Source of the DNA: Cerasicoccus frondis
GTDB lineage: Bacteria; Verrucomicrobiota; Verrucomicrobiia; Opitutales; Cerasicoccaceae
Direction of reading: 5' to 3'
Length of the DNA stretch: 64,000 nucleotides
Assembly: GCA_031296915.1 (NCBI GenBank)
Contig: JAVDPC010000021.1
Span: forward strand, 1-64,000
Position 1 is the stretch's first letter, and each line of letters begins with the position of its first letter. Shown here in pieces: positions 1-7,789 of the stretch. Both the position numbers and the translations under genes were made by a program. Under the pieces are notes generated by a model that saw only the letters and a list, made by a program, of their open reading frames with translations, was not told the DNA's origin and did no database searches.

Positions 1-81
1 TGCGACCTTTCATTTTGACCGTTCAGGCCCCGGATGGCTTTTTCCCATCAGCTTCGTTATCTTTCGGTCGAAAGGCTCTCC

Positions 82-552
82 CTAGTCGATGATCTCATTG
101 AGGAAGCCGCCGGTCATGGTCCCGTATTTTAATTCCAAGTAATTTTCAATGCGAGTAACCGCATCCTGACCATAAATGGCTTTCACGTCGGCAAACATCT
201 CCGAACGCAACTTTTGGCACTCGGCGTCCACGGTGGGGGGGAAAGTGCGACCTTCAAATCGATCCCCCGCCAAGTCTTGCACGCGCGTGGCGATCGGGCG
301 CAACTCATTCGTGATTTGGACGAGCTTCTGATCGTTCGGATAAAATGCAGCCAGGTAGCCCAGAGTCTCAACGACGGGCACGCGGTAATGGATATTCAGC
401 GTGACGCGTTCAGGAGCAGTCCAACGGTTTTCAGCAGTCTCAATACGGTCCAAGCGGCGACGTTCGAGGAAGCCCCCGGAAGGCGGAGCAAAGAGTTGAC
501 TGGAAACAACGGTGAAAAGTCCTGCGAGGACCAAGCGGCTAGCATTTGTCAT
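82..552 (-). CDS. secreted hypothetical protein
   Basis: A 156-residue protein that I do not recognise. Residues 1-22 look like a signal peptide (hydrophobic LVLAGLFTVV core, likely cleavage after LFA), so it is probably exported. The rest is soluble with a charged C-terminal half and no catalytic motif I can name. It starts at an ATG 63 bases after the stop of the TPR gene on the same strand, so the two may be co-transcribed. The function is unknown, and the coding call rests on length, ATG start and signal peptide. Confidence 0.7.
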   Translation of the reverse strand: MTNASRLVLAGLFTVVSSQLFAPPSGGFLERRRLDRIETAENRWTAPERVTLNIHYRVPVVETLGYLAAFYPNDQKLVQITNELRPIATRVQDLAGDRFEGRTFPPTVDAECQKLRSEMFADVKAIYGQDAVTRIENYLELKYGTMTGGFLNEIID

Positions 553-615
553 GGCGTCACTACACGCAGCCCCATGTGCCGCGTCAAGCCAGATGCCACA
601 AGTTTCAACCGGAGC

Positions 616-2031
616 CTAGGCGTTCTTTTGCGTGTAGAAGGCGTTGATCTTCTCTGCGACGTCGCGGTAACCGATATCGTTGGAGTAAATGATCTTGTAC
701 TCCGCGATGGCCTTATCCAGATCACCATTCTCCTCATGCGCGCGCGCCAGCGAGTAAATGACTTCCTTCTTGGTGTCGTCCATCAGCGCGAGTTCCTTCT
801 TGGCTTCTTCGAACTGAACGATGGCCATGTCGTAAATGCCCTTAGCGGCCATTGAACGGCCCAGCATCATAATCGCCTTCACACGCACCTTCGGGTTGCG
901 AGTCGCCTTCTGGAATTCGCCCATGGCCTTGTCGTAATCCCCATCTTGGTAAAGCAGATTACCAAGCTCGAAGCGAGCGGCGTAATCGTTCGGATACTTT
1001 TCCACGATGCGCAAAGCGTTATCGAGCTTGAACTTGTGCTCCTGAGCCTTGAGGTCTTCCAGCTTGGACTGAACTTCGGCGTTCCCGGGCTCGGCTTCCA
1101 ACTGCTCTTCCAGCGCTTCGATTTCGCTGCGCTTGATCGAAAGATTCATGTCGATCTCCATGCGCTCAAGCGTCGGGTCACTGGAGCCAGCAGGCGTTTT
1201 CCGGGCTTTGACCACATACTCCAGCGCCTTGCCGAACTGGCCGATCGTGCGATAAGCATTGATGATTTCGCGATAGAGCGTGAGGTTGTCCGGCTCGGCT
1301 TCCAATAACTTGATGTTCTTGGCAACGAGCTTTTCCACGGTCTCTTCGTCGTTGACGACACGTGCTTGCTGCTCGAGTTCGATGGCCTTCTCTTCGTCGG
1401 CCAGCTTGTCGCGGAAACCGCCCTCTTCTTCCCACTTGCCTCGCTCCATGGACTCGGCGACTGATGCGCGGCGAACCATCTCCTGGGCGTCTTCGTTGGC
1501 GGGATTTTGCTGTAAAATTCGGTCACCAAGCATGATGGCTTCCTTCGGCCGCTTGGCGAGGATCAACGCGTTGGCGAGCATGATCTGGTGCTCCTCGGTC
1601 TTGTCGACTTCAACCAGCTTCTCAAAGGCAAACACCGCTGTCTCGAAGAGGCCAACGTTTTCCGCCGCCTGACCAAGCAGGCGATGCCCCACGGGTAGCC
1701 CAGGGTTGTCGGTGATCGATTTTTCCGCCTGCGCCATCACGGACAGCGGATCGGACTCCAAATTCTTCTTGGCCTTCTGGGCAAAAGGAGCGCTGGTGAC
1801 CTTGCCGAGGAATTTACTCATGCCACTCGTCTTACCTCCCTTGGCCCGCTCCTGGGCTTGGCGGAGGAGCTTGCGCACATCCAAACAGCCGGGGTGCCGC
1901 TCAAGGATGTTCATGCAAACCGTGACCACAATCGACGGATTTTTGGTCAAGTTCTTGCGAGCGCCTTCGATCTGCTTACGCAGGCGTGGATCAAGTTGAT
2001 TGATCGATTCTTCGGTAAGGGTGTCGGTCAT
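616..2031 (-). CDS. tetratricopeptide repeat (TPR) protein
   Basis: A 471-residue soluble protein made of helical repeats. TPR-like segments are visible around residues 120-190 (FETAVFAFEKLVEVD, EAIMLGDRILQQNP), 240-285 (the segment containing FGKALEYVVKAR), and 340-465 (GDYDKAMGEFQKATRNP, YDMAIVQFEEAKKE, GDLDKAIAEYKIIY). The middle (about 195-230 and 290-335) is Glu/Lys rich and probably coiled coil. There is no signal peptide or membrane segment, so it is likely a cytoplasmic scaffold. The partner is unknown. It is first in a possible two-gene unit with the secreted protein downstream. Confidence 0.85.
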   Translation of the reverse strand: MTDTLTEESINQLDPRLRKQIEGARKNLTKNPSIVVTVCMNILERHPGCLDVRKLLRQAQERAKGGKTSGMSKFLGKVTSAPFAQKAKKNLESDPLSVMAQAEKSITDNPGLPVGHRLLGQAAENVGLFETAVFAFEKLVEVDKTEEHQIMLANALILAKRPKEAIMLGDRILQQNPANEDAQEMVRRASVAESMERGKWEEEGGFRDKLADEEKAIELEQQARVVNDEETVEKLVAKNIKLLEAEPDNLTLYREIINAYRTIGQFGKALEYVVKARKTPAGSSDPTLERMEIDMNLSIKRSEIEALEEQLEAEPGNAEVQSKLEDLKAQEHKFKLDNALRIVEKYPNDYAARFELGNLLYQDGDYDKAMGEFQKATRNPKVRVKAIMMLGRSMAAKGIYDMAIVQFEEAKKELALMDDTKKEVIYSLARAHEENGDLDKAIAEYKIIYSNDIGYRDVAEKINAFYTQKNA

Positions 2032-2105
2032 ATGAAATAGGTAGAAAGTTCTAACGTATGCTTATCACATAGGGCGTCAACTTTCAAACTCCGCCTACGC
2101 CCTAA

Positions 2106-2627
2106 TTATTTTGTTACACTGCCACTATCAGGAGTTTCCGGTATTTCTTCGGTAGGTTCCTCCGGAATAATGTCGAGCTGATTGGGGGATTTTCCCACGC
2201 TCATGCCCATATTGGAAATGACTTGCACCGCGCGATCATCCCAAAATTCGACCATGTGCAAATCCTTCGCATGCGTGCATTCGACGTAGTCCAGACCATT
2301 GGCGTCGAGCCAGGCGCGAACTTGGGCGGCGCCCTCCTCATTGTAAGCGCGAGGGGTTAACACTTTGACCTTGATGCGTTTATACTTCACCCAGTCTTTG
2401 ACGCGAGCCTTCATGTCCGGGATAACCGGGCCGATCTCGCCCGCCAAACCCGCTTCCGAACGCTCGGCCAGAACGCCATCAAGCCCCACTCCCAGCCAGG
2501 ACTGCGTGTCGCGCTCATCCCGCGAGTAAACGCGCTCGTCTTCCTCATCCTCCTCACCCTGAACCTCTTTTTCCGGAGTTTCGGGCTTGGGATCGCGCTT
2601 AAATAGCTGGGCGAGCTTGGAAATCAT
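2106..2627 (-). CDS. HAD-like protein lacking the nucleophilic Asp
   Basis: A 173-residue protein. An acidic N-terminal linker (residues 13-40) precedes a compact domain resembling small HAD-superfamily proteins. Motif I appears as WLGVGLDGVLAE, where active members usually have VDLDGTLA. Later, LTPRA fits motif II (Thr), and a Lys followed by MVEFWDDRAVQV fits motifs III/IV. The first Asp of DxD, the nucleophile in this superfamily, is Gly here (codon GGG), while the second Asp, the Lys and the DD pair are kept. It is therefore probably a non-catalytic relative or one with altered chemistry. The assignment is by motif only. It sits between gpmA and the TPR gene on the same strand. Confidence 0.65.
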   Translation of the reverse strand: MISKLAQLFKRDPKPETPEKEVQGEEDEEDERVYSRDERDTQSWLGVGLDGVLAERSEAGLAGEIGPVIPDMKARVKDWVKYKRIKVKVLTPRAYNEEGAAQVRAWLDANGLDYVECTHAKDLHMVEFWDDRAVQVISNMGMSVGKSPNQLDIIPEEPTEEIPETPDSGSVTK

Positions 2628-2675
2628 ACAATCAAGGTATCAGTTCGATGCCGGGCGTCAACCCGTGGAAAACAA

Positions 2676-2706
2676 AGCGACGGACGCCATTGGACGCCCG
2701 TCGCCG
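2676..2706 (-). terminator. intrinsic terminator after gpmA
   Basis: On the minus strand a GC stem (GCGACGG pairing with CCGTCGC) closes an inner GCGTCC/GGCGTC region and is followed by TTTGTTTT. It lies about 20 bases past the gpmA stop. Confidence 0.7.
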
Positions 2707-2724
2707 ATTAAAAATTGAAAACCT

Positions 2725-3471
2725 TTACTTGGCCTTGCCTTGGTTGGCGACGGCTTCCATCGCGGCTTTGACAGCTTCGGGGTCGCCCAGGTAGTAGAAC
2801 TTCTGGGTTTCGAAGTTTTCATCGAGCTCGAAGACCAGCGGCATGCCCGTGGGAATGTTGACACCGATGATGTCATCGTCGGACACCTTGGCAAGGTGCT
2901 TGTAAAGGGCGCGGAGGCTGTTGCCGTGCGCGGCGATGACCACGCTCTTGCCGGCGGCGACCTGTGGCTTGATCTCGACTTCCCAATAAGGCAGGAAGCG
3001 CTCAACGGTGTCCTTCAGGCATTCGGTGCCGGGTTTGTCGTCCTTCGGCAGGCCGTCGTACTGCGGCTCGTTGATCGGGTGGCGCTCGTCGGACTCTTCC
3101 AGGGGGGGGGGCGGAATGTCGTAGCTGCGACGCCAGATCTTGACCTGGTCTTCGCCGTGCTTGGCGGCGGTCTCAGCCTTGTCGAGCCCCTGCAGGGCGC
3201 CGTAGTGACGCTCGTTCAGGCGCCAGTGCTTGATCACGGGAATGTAATTGAGGCCCATTTCCTCCAGGGCGAGGCTGAGCGTGCGGATCGCGCGGGTGAG
3301 CACCGACGTGTAGGCCACGTCGAACTTGAAGCCCTCCTTCTTGAGGACTTCGCCAGCGGCGCGCGCCTGCTTTTCGCCTTCAGCCGTCAGGTTGACGTCC
3401 GTCCAGCCCGTGAAGCGGTTTTCCAGATTCCATTGGCTCTCGCCATGGCGCAGCAAAACAATCTTATACAT
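2725..3471 (-). CDS. gpmA: 2,3-bisphosphoglycerate-dependent phosphoglycerate mutase
   Basis: This enzyme interconverts 3- and 2-phosphoglycerate in glycolysis and gluconeogenesis. The 248-residue length is normal for the dPGM family. The phospho-histidine motif LLRHGES gives His9. [11 protein letters not shown] gives Glu87. [10 protein letters not shown] gives the second catalytic His182. The family insert around [11 protein letters not shown] is present, which distinguishes it from broad-specificity histidine phosphatases. The gene starts at an ATG and ends before an intrinsic terminator. It is transcribed alone, away from the long intergenic region at 3472-4351. Confidence 0.96.
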   Translation of the reverse strand: MYKIVLLRHGESQWNLENRFTGWTDVNLTAEGEKQARAAGEVLKKEGFKFDVAYTSVLTRAIRTLSLALEEMGLNYIPVIKHWRLNERHYGALQGLDKAETAAKHGEDQVKIWRRSYDIPPPPLEESDERHPINEPQYDGLPKDDKPGTECLKDTVERFLPYWEVEIKPQVAAGKSVVIAAHGNSLRALYKHLAKVSDDDIIGVNIPTGMPLVFELDENFETQKFYYLGDPEAVKAAMEAVANQGKAK

Positions 3472-3695
3472 GTCTTGGTCTTGTGTTGTGGTGAATTAGG
3501 AACGGCCACATTGGCGGGGAACCGCCGAAGGTTAAAGAGTAAAGTTCGGGCAAGCTGAACAGCCCGCCACCAGTAGCATTAATAATGTGCGCAATCACCC
3601 AATATTCAGCACCTCTGCGCTTGCCCCGCCAGCGCAATTCTGCCACAATTACGCTAGTGAAAAGTCGAGCATCCAGAGGCAAATAAGGCAGCCTC

Positions 3696-3776
3696 AGTAT
3701 CGCCGACTGTGCGACCAAGCGTCGCCGACTGTAACTCGAAGTGTCGCCGACACTTATCCGGAGCATCGCCGACGCT
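3696..3776. repeat. four tandem 15-bp dyads at exact 22-bp spacing
   Basis: The heptamer CGCCGAC occurs at 3701, 3723, 3745 and 3767, exactly 22 bp apart each time. Each lies in a 15-bp core centred on TCGCCGA: AGTATCGCCGACTGT, AGCGTCGCCGACTGT, AGTGTCGCCGACACT and AGCATCGCCGACGCT. The third is a perfect odd palindrome and the others are imperfect. Seven-base spacers are unrelated. A period of 22 is not a multiple of 3, so this is not a protein repeat. It resembles a phased operator array or a dispersed repeat element. Confidence 0.75.
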
Positions 3777-4095
3777 TCGGCCAAAGCCTACTAAGGGTTT
3801 ACTCACAACCACGTGCTTGTTTGCATCTAAGCCCTGAGCAGGGTTGCGGCAGAACCACGGGGTGGGGTTTGGCCAAAACACAGCTGTGCTAGACTCAAAC
3901 TCTCAGCAAGCCTCTCATCGCCACGTCATGATATCTAGCAATCAATCATCCTTAAAATTTGAATGATATCTAATTAGAAATTCTCCGGGCAAAAAGGCTA
4001 CCTCTCCTTAGCTTAAAACATCATACAGTATCATCTTAAAATCAACTAATAGCTTGTTCGGTCAGTATTCCCTTCCTTAGCAATTCTTCGTACCC

Positions 4096-4155
4096 TTGCG
4101 TCTTCGCGTGAGATTATTACGCATGAGTGGTTCACGCGAAGGCGCGAAGACGCAA
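4096..4155. repeat. inverted repeat of the gcgaagacgcaaag type
   Basis: TTGCGTCTTCGCG (4096-4108) is the exact reverse complement of CGCGAAGACGCAA (4143-4155). An internal alternative pairing is CGCGTGA with TCACGCG. It has the same look as the repeat pair around 18611-18998, but is a different sequence family. Confidence 0.7.
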
Positions 4156-4351
4156 AGCCACTCCAACACAAAAAAAGTATTCCCATCACACTGCAGAATT
4201 GCCATCCACCTGAAACCCACCTAATAAGATTCCCACTCCACGACCATGCAACCGCAACCAGCAACCGAACCTGTCGAGATAGCTGCCCCCTCATTCCACG
4301 CCTTTCAGCGCTCCATGACGGCCAGCTACTCTTAGCGTTGTGCAAAACGAG

Positions 4352-4732
4352 ATGAGACAATCAACAACAGCTTCCTCATGGTGTGTCATTGCGCAAATTC
4401 GCGAAGAGACTCCTTTCGGCGAGGAAGGGAAAGAAACAAAGATCGGTTCCAAGCACTTCAAACCCAACGCCAAGGTCTACATCGTAGACTGGCATCCGGG
4501 GATGTGTAAAACCGTCACCGTGGTCGGACATCACAGAAGATCCAACAAACTAATTACTATCGATATTCACGTGAAGTATTTGACCGACTTAGAATCAAAG
4601 GTCGCTTACAAACCATACGTATTAGAAAGAATTGCAGAAAGAAAGATGATGGGCACTGAAGTCATGTACGAAGAGCAAGCAGAGGATATAAGAAATACTG
4701 TCGAGACTTGGATACATGAAGAAACGGACTAA
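4352..4732 (+). CDS. orphan small hypothetical protein
   Basis: About 126 residues from ATG 4352, or 130 from GTG 4340. It has the shape of a small uncharacterised soluble family: CVIAQIREETPFGEEGKE, then a segment with FKPNAKVYIVDWHPGM, then VTVVGHHRRSNKLITIDIHV. There is no signal peptide and no catalytic triad I can assign. It stands alone between two long non-coding stretches, with an inverted repeat about 200 bp upstream, similar to the orphan gene at 18666. Its base composition is less GC-rich than its neighbours, which would fit acquisition. No function is proposed. Confidence 0.6.
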   Translation: MRQSTTASSWCVIAQIREETPFGEEGKETKIGSKHFKPNAKVYIVDWHPGMCKTVTVVGHHRRSNKLITIDIHVKYLTDLESKVAYKPYVLERIAERKMMGTEVMYEEQAEDIRNTVETWIHEETD

Positions 4733-4890
4733 GCACAACCAAAGTGCTTTGGGCAATTCGCTACACTCGCTCCGCGACTTCCTCTCACTCCTGAGCTCAT
4801 CATTCACCCACCAAGGCCATTGAACAGCTGCAACAGTGAATGCTCCTGATGCATTTCGCTTCCACAAGGCCTTGATCGTGGCGTAACGTG

Positions 4891-4908
4891 CCTGAGTCAT
4901 GACTCAGG
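4891..4908. repeat. perfect 18-bp palindrome
   Basis: CCTGAGTCATGACTCAGG equals its own reverse complement. It could be a dimeric repressor site or chance. No gene start lies within 300 bp on either side. Confidence 0.55.
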
Positions 4909-4920
4909 AATCCCTTATCA

Positions 4921-4948
4921 ATCCCGGCATGAAGCGCTGGGATTTTTT
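4921..4948 (+). terminator. possible weak terminator
   Basis: ATCCC (4921-4925) pairs with GGGAT (4939-4943), with partial GGC/GCGC pairing inside, followed by a run of T. It lies about 190 bases past the small ORF, so its role is doubtful. Confidence 0.35.
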
Positions 4949-5215
4949 GAAACTTGGCCCCGCTGCGGTGTCGGCTTCCATTAGCCTCAGCGCGCCGGCG
5001 TCGAGGCGGATGGCAAAGGTGGAGCCCGGTGGGGCTTAGTTTTGCCTCTCAGTTTAGCTGCAAGATGGAACAAGCCAGCCAGGGACAGCAGGCTCCACCT
5101 CTGAGTCAACGATGAGATCGACGGAGGCAACTCAGGGCCTGTCTGGAGACTGCCGCCCTACCTTGCGGCGCTACTGAAACTGCGGATCAAGATCGTCGCT
5201 GAGCGGAACGGTTGG

Positions 5216-5908
5216 CTATTCGAATTGTTGGCGGAAGGCGGCGAATTGGGATTCGAGCTCGGCAATGCGGGCCGTGAGGGCTTCGACTTCGGCGCGGAGG
5301 AGTTCTGTTTCCTCTGAAACTGCGGGAGCGGACTCAGGAGCGCTACCTGGCGATTGAAAACCTGCGCTGGCTGGCGCCGGCTCCAGAGCGGCAGATTCCG
5401 AGATCGGCGCCAGGGTGTGCGCGTAGCGGGATTCCTTGCGGCCCGACTCGCGAGGCAGCATGCGGGCCAAAGGGCCGTCTTCAAATTCAACCAGGCGGTC
5501 CAGCGTGTTCTCAACCTGCTCCAGCGAACCAAACCCATACATACGGTCACTGCGAGTGCGGAGCTCACCGACCGTTTGCGGGCCGCGCAAAAGGAGCAGT
5601 GCGAGGATGGTCATTTCATCCGGCCGAAGGTTGAGGCGCTCGGTGACGTCGTGGCGGTATTTCGTGACACGCGCGCCGCTCTGGCGCACGTAGTAAACCA
5701 GCCCCCGGTCGCGGAGGGCTTCCAGCGCCAGGGTCACCTCATCTTCATCGTAATCAACGACAGGATCGCGGCTAGTCTTCTGATTGCAGGCCAGGCGCAG
5801 GGCGTTGAGTGAAAGCGGGTATTGCTCGGGCGTGGTGCGCTCTTTTTCGATGAGGCAGCCAAGCACGCGAATTTCTTCAGGACTAAAATCGGGTTCCATA
5901 CTGCTCAT
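5216..5908 (-). CDS. yceH: YceH family (DUF480) protein
   Basis: The start is MSSMEPDF (ATG 5908) or MEPDF (ATG 5899); the longer frame begins at a TTG inside the upstream terminator. About 230 residues. The DUF480 core is clear: FSPEEIRVLGCLIEKERTTP, YPLSLNALRLACNQKTSRDP, then a second winged-helix half with LNLRPDEMTILALLLLRGPQT and GELRTRSDRMYGF. The C-terminal 60 residues are Ala/Pro/Glu rich and end in a short coiled coil. The family folds as tandem winged helices and its role is poorly known. It is monocistronic behind a strong terminator. Confidence 0.9.
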   Translation of the reverse strand: MSSMEPDFSPEEIRVLGCLIEKERTTPEQYPLSLNALRLACNQKTSRDPVVDYDEDEVTLALEALRDRGLVYYVRQSGARVTKYRHDVTERLNLRPDEMTILALLLLRGPQTVGELRTRSDRMYGFGSLEQVENTLDRLVEFEDGPLARMLPRESGRKESRYAHTLAPISESAALEPAPASAGFQSPGSAPESAPAVSEETELLRAEVEALTARIAELESQFAAFRQQFE

Positions 5909-5948
5909 TCGAATGCAATCGCAGGCAGCCTGACAAGCCACAACAGAA

Positions 5949-5980
5949 CGAGGCCCTTGCAATGTCTGCAAAGGGCCTCG
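5949..5980 (-). terminator. intrinsic terminator after the small basic protein gene
   Basis: CGAGGCCCTTGCA pairs with TGCAAAGGGCCTCG (one bulge), giving a stem of about 13 bp with a short loop. On the minus strand it is followed by TTCTGTTGT. It separates the small basic protein gene from yceH. Confidence 0.75.
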
Positions 5981-6003
5981 TAGAGGGGGAGGATAGGAAA
6001 TCC

Positions 6004-6162
6004 TTAGTCGACCGACTTGGTCTTGCGCAGACCAGTCACGCGATCACCTTCTTCCCACTCGCCGCGGGACTTCAGGATGTCGACACGTTCAAAACGCTTG
6101 AGAACGCTGCGCTTCTTGAGCGCAGCTGCGGCGCCTTTCTTAAAACTTGGATGCTGAGACAT
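6004..6162 (-). CDS. small basic protein, PVC signature family
   Basis: A 52-residue ORF. It begins MSQHPSFKKGAAAA, continues with KRSVLKRFERVDIL and ends GDRVTGLRKTKSVD before TAA. This matches the short Lys/Arg-rich 'small basic protein' family known from Chlamydiae and Verrucomicrobia, which is described as a signature protein of the PVC superphylum with a suspected ribosome-related role. The sequence is highly basic with no membrane segment. The gene has its own terminator and sits 94 bases beyond the BrkB stop on the same strand. It is the best taxonomic marker in the window. Confidence 0.93.
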   Translation of the reverse strand: MSQHPSFKKGAAAALKKRSVLKRFERVDILKSRGEWEEGDRVTGLRKTKSVD

Positions 6163-6256
6163 GATTCTCTAAAGTTGGAATTTGAAAAAACGGCTGATAT
6201 TTGCGTTTACAGCCCTGCTGGCAAGGAAAAAATCGGCATATTTATCCGTAGATAAT

Positions 6257-7774
6257 TCAGGAAACCTGCCGTTTTGGCGTGGGCTCCGGATCGTGATCCC
6301 GAATAAAATCTTTGAGCGAGGCGCGGCCCGGGTGATTCTCGGGCAAGTCGAGCAACAGTTCGCGATAGCGCTGGACGATTGGGTCGGCGTCAATCAGCAA
6401 GCGCAGCGCCTCGTTGTTCCCCTTGAGTTCGAGCCGGTCCTTGAAGGCTGACAGCGTTATGGAATCCACCGGACGCGCCGGCTGATAGCGCAGGGTGTCA
6501 TCGCCGCTTTCCGGCTCAACGATGGTCAGCAGACCAATCTCAGTCAGGGTGCTGATCGTGTGATTCAGCGTGTTAATCGGCACGCGGAGGCGCTCGCTGA
6601 GTTCATCCACCGAGAGTGGACGCTCGCAGTTTTCAAAACGCCGGGCAATGATCGTAAACGCCGCGATCGCAAGCAGCTCCTGGGTGCGTTTGCTGTTGTT
6701 CTCCCAGGCGCGCTGATGCGTGAGTCGGTTGGCGTTCTGAATGGCGTAAGTTATCTGCCCTCCCAAGAGCAGGAACATCCAAAAAACGAAGAGACCAAAA
6801 AGCAGCACTGGCAGGATGCCCACGGCCCCAAAAAGGCTCTTTTGCCGGACCACAAAGCCAATGTAGAAGAACCCGACTGACTGATTTAAATACAGCAAAC
6901 TCGCCACCGCCAGGGAGCCCAGCATCGACGGCCCCCAATTCACCGTGGCGTTCGGCATGAAGCGGATGAAGCACGCCAGCAGCAACACCGTGATGATGAA
7001 GATGAACAGCGGCGTCATCGCCAAAAAGGAGTCGTGGAACAGATTGCCGAAAGGCACGTTTTCGAACGCCGAGGCGATCTTGCTGTAAACGCCGAAGCTA
7101 ATGACCGCCACGCCCACGACCGCCCCCAGCGAGATGATTGCCCAGTAGAAGACGAATTGCTGAATCAGGGTCCTGCCCTGCTTCACGCCCCAGATCGTGT
7201 TGAAGGTTTTCTCAATCGTCGAAAGCAATTGAATGCTAATGAAAATCAGCACGAGCGAACCGACGATACCCACTGTGCTGGAGCGGGAGTTCTCCACCAG
7301 CAAATCGATTACCCCCTCCAAGTCCTGCTCGGTTTCCTGTTCTTGAAGCGTTTCACTCTCGGCGACTTCCCCGGGCTTGGCGTCGTCATCGGGCACCACC
7401 TGCTGGGAGTCCTCAACCTGCTTGGCCGACGGCACCACGAAGTAAACGGCCTCCGTCAAAGAGTCTGCAATGCGATCCCGCCCCCCCTCTGGCATGACGA
7501 AACCGGAAACCATGATTGCAATCGCGATCAACGGGCCGAGCGCAATCAGCGTATAATAGCTCAGGGCCGCAGCTTGGCTGGGAATGCGGTTGTTGAGGAT
7601 GCCGTCCCAAGTCAGGGCGAACACTCGCAAAAAAGCAAAGAACTTGGCGCGGTTGGAACGGTCGTCAAGGTGCCCGGTGTGCCAGATTTCATCACGCACA
7701 AGGCCAGGCAACGCGTTGACTTCATCCTGTGCGCGACGCCACCAAGGTTGCGACTTGGACTTTTCATTGTCCAT
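6257..7774 (-). CDS. YihY/BrkB family membrane protein with C-terminal winged helix
   Basis: A 505-residue inner-membrane protein. The BrkB hallmark IPSQAAALSYYTLIALGPL sits near residue 62, followed by about six membrane segments. A hydrophilic Asp/Glu-rich insert (residues 120-165) lies after the first. FNTIWGVKQGRT and the NPTATVNWG-like region (MPNATVNWGPSMLGSLAVA) are typical of the family. Residues 365-500 form a cytoplasmic winged-helix-like domain (LSVDELSERLRVPINTLNHTISTL). The family was once misnamed ribonuclease BN and its transport role is uncertain. The gene follows the GYF-domain gene by 15 bases, so they are probably one transcript. Confidence 0.9.
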   Translation of the reverse strand: MDNEKSKSQPWWRRAQDEVNALPGLVRDEIWHTGHLDDRSNRAKFFAFLRVFALTWDGILNNRIPSQAAALSYYTLIALGPLIAIAIMVSGFVMPEGGRDRIADSLTEAVYFVVPSAKQVEDSQQVVPDDDAKPGEVAESETLQEQETEQDLEGVIDLLVENSRSSTVGIVGSLVLIFISIQLLSTIEKTFNTIWGVKQGRTLIQQFVFYWAIISLGAVVGVAVISFGVYSKIASAFENVPFGNLFHDSFLAMTPLFIFIITVLLLACFIRFMPNATVNWGPSMLGSLAVASLLYLNQSVGFFYIGFVVRQKSLFGAVGILPVLLFGLFVFWMFLLLGGQITYAIQNANRLTHQRAWENNSKRTQELLAIAAFTIIARRFENCERPLSVDELSERLRVPINTLNHTISTLTEIGLLTIVEPESGDDTLRYQPARPVDSITLSAFKDRLELKGNNEALRLLIDADPIVQRYRELLLDLPENHPGRASLKDFIRDHDPEPTPKRQVS

Positions 7775-7789
7775 AATTGGTGCGTTAAG

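Larger units (their letters stand above)
3472..4351. other. long intergenic region (880 bp)
   Basis: I see no convincing gene here. Short open frames on both strands lack codon bias and known motifs. The stretch holds the 22-bp dyad array (3696-3776), an AT-rich segment (about 3930-4080) and an inverted repeat of the 'gcgaagacgcaaag' type (4096-4155). The gpmA promoter should lie at its left end and any promoter for the small ORF at its right end. Confidence 0.6.
4733..5215. other. intergenic region with palindromes (483 bp)
   Basis: I see no gene here. Three structures are visible: CCAAAGTGCTTTGG (4740-4753), a perfect 18-bp palindrome at 4891-4908, and a weak stem with T-run at 4921-4948. 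The remainder has no recognisable signal. Confidence 0.5.

Noticed and set aside
3654..3881. 75-codon minus-strand frame across the 22-bp dyads
   Set aside because: The repeat period is not a multiple of three and the frame has no family signature; the DNA repeat explains the sequence better.
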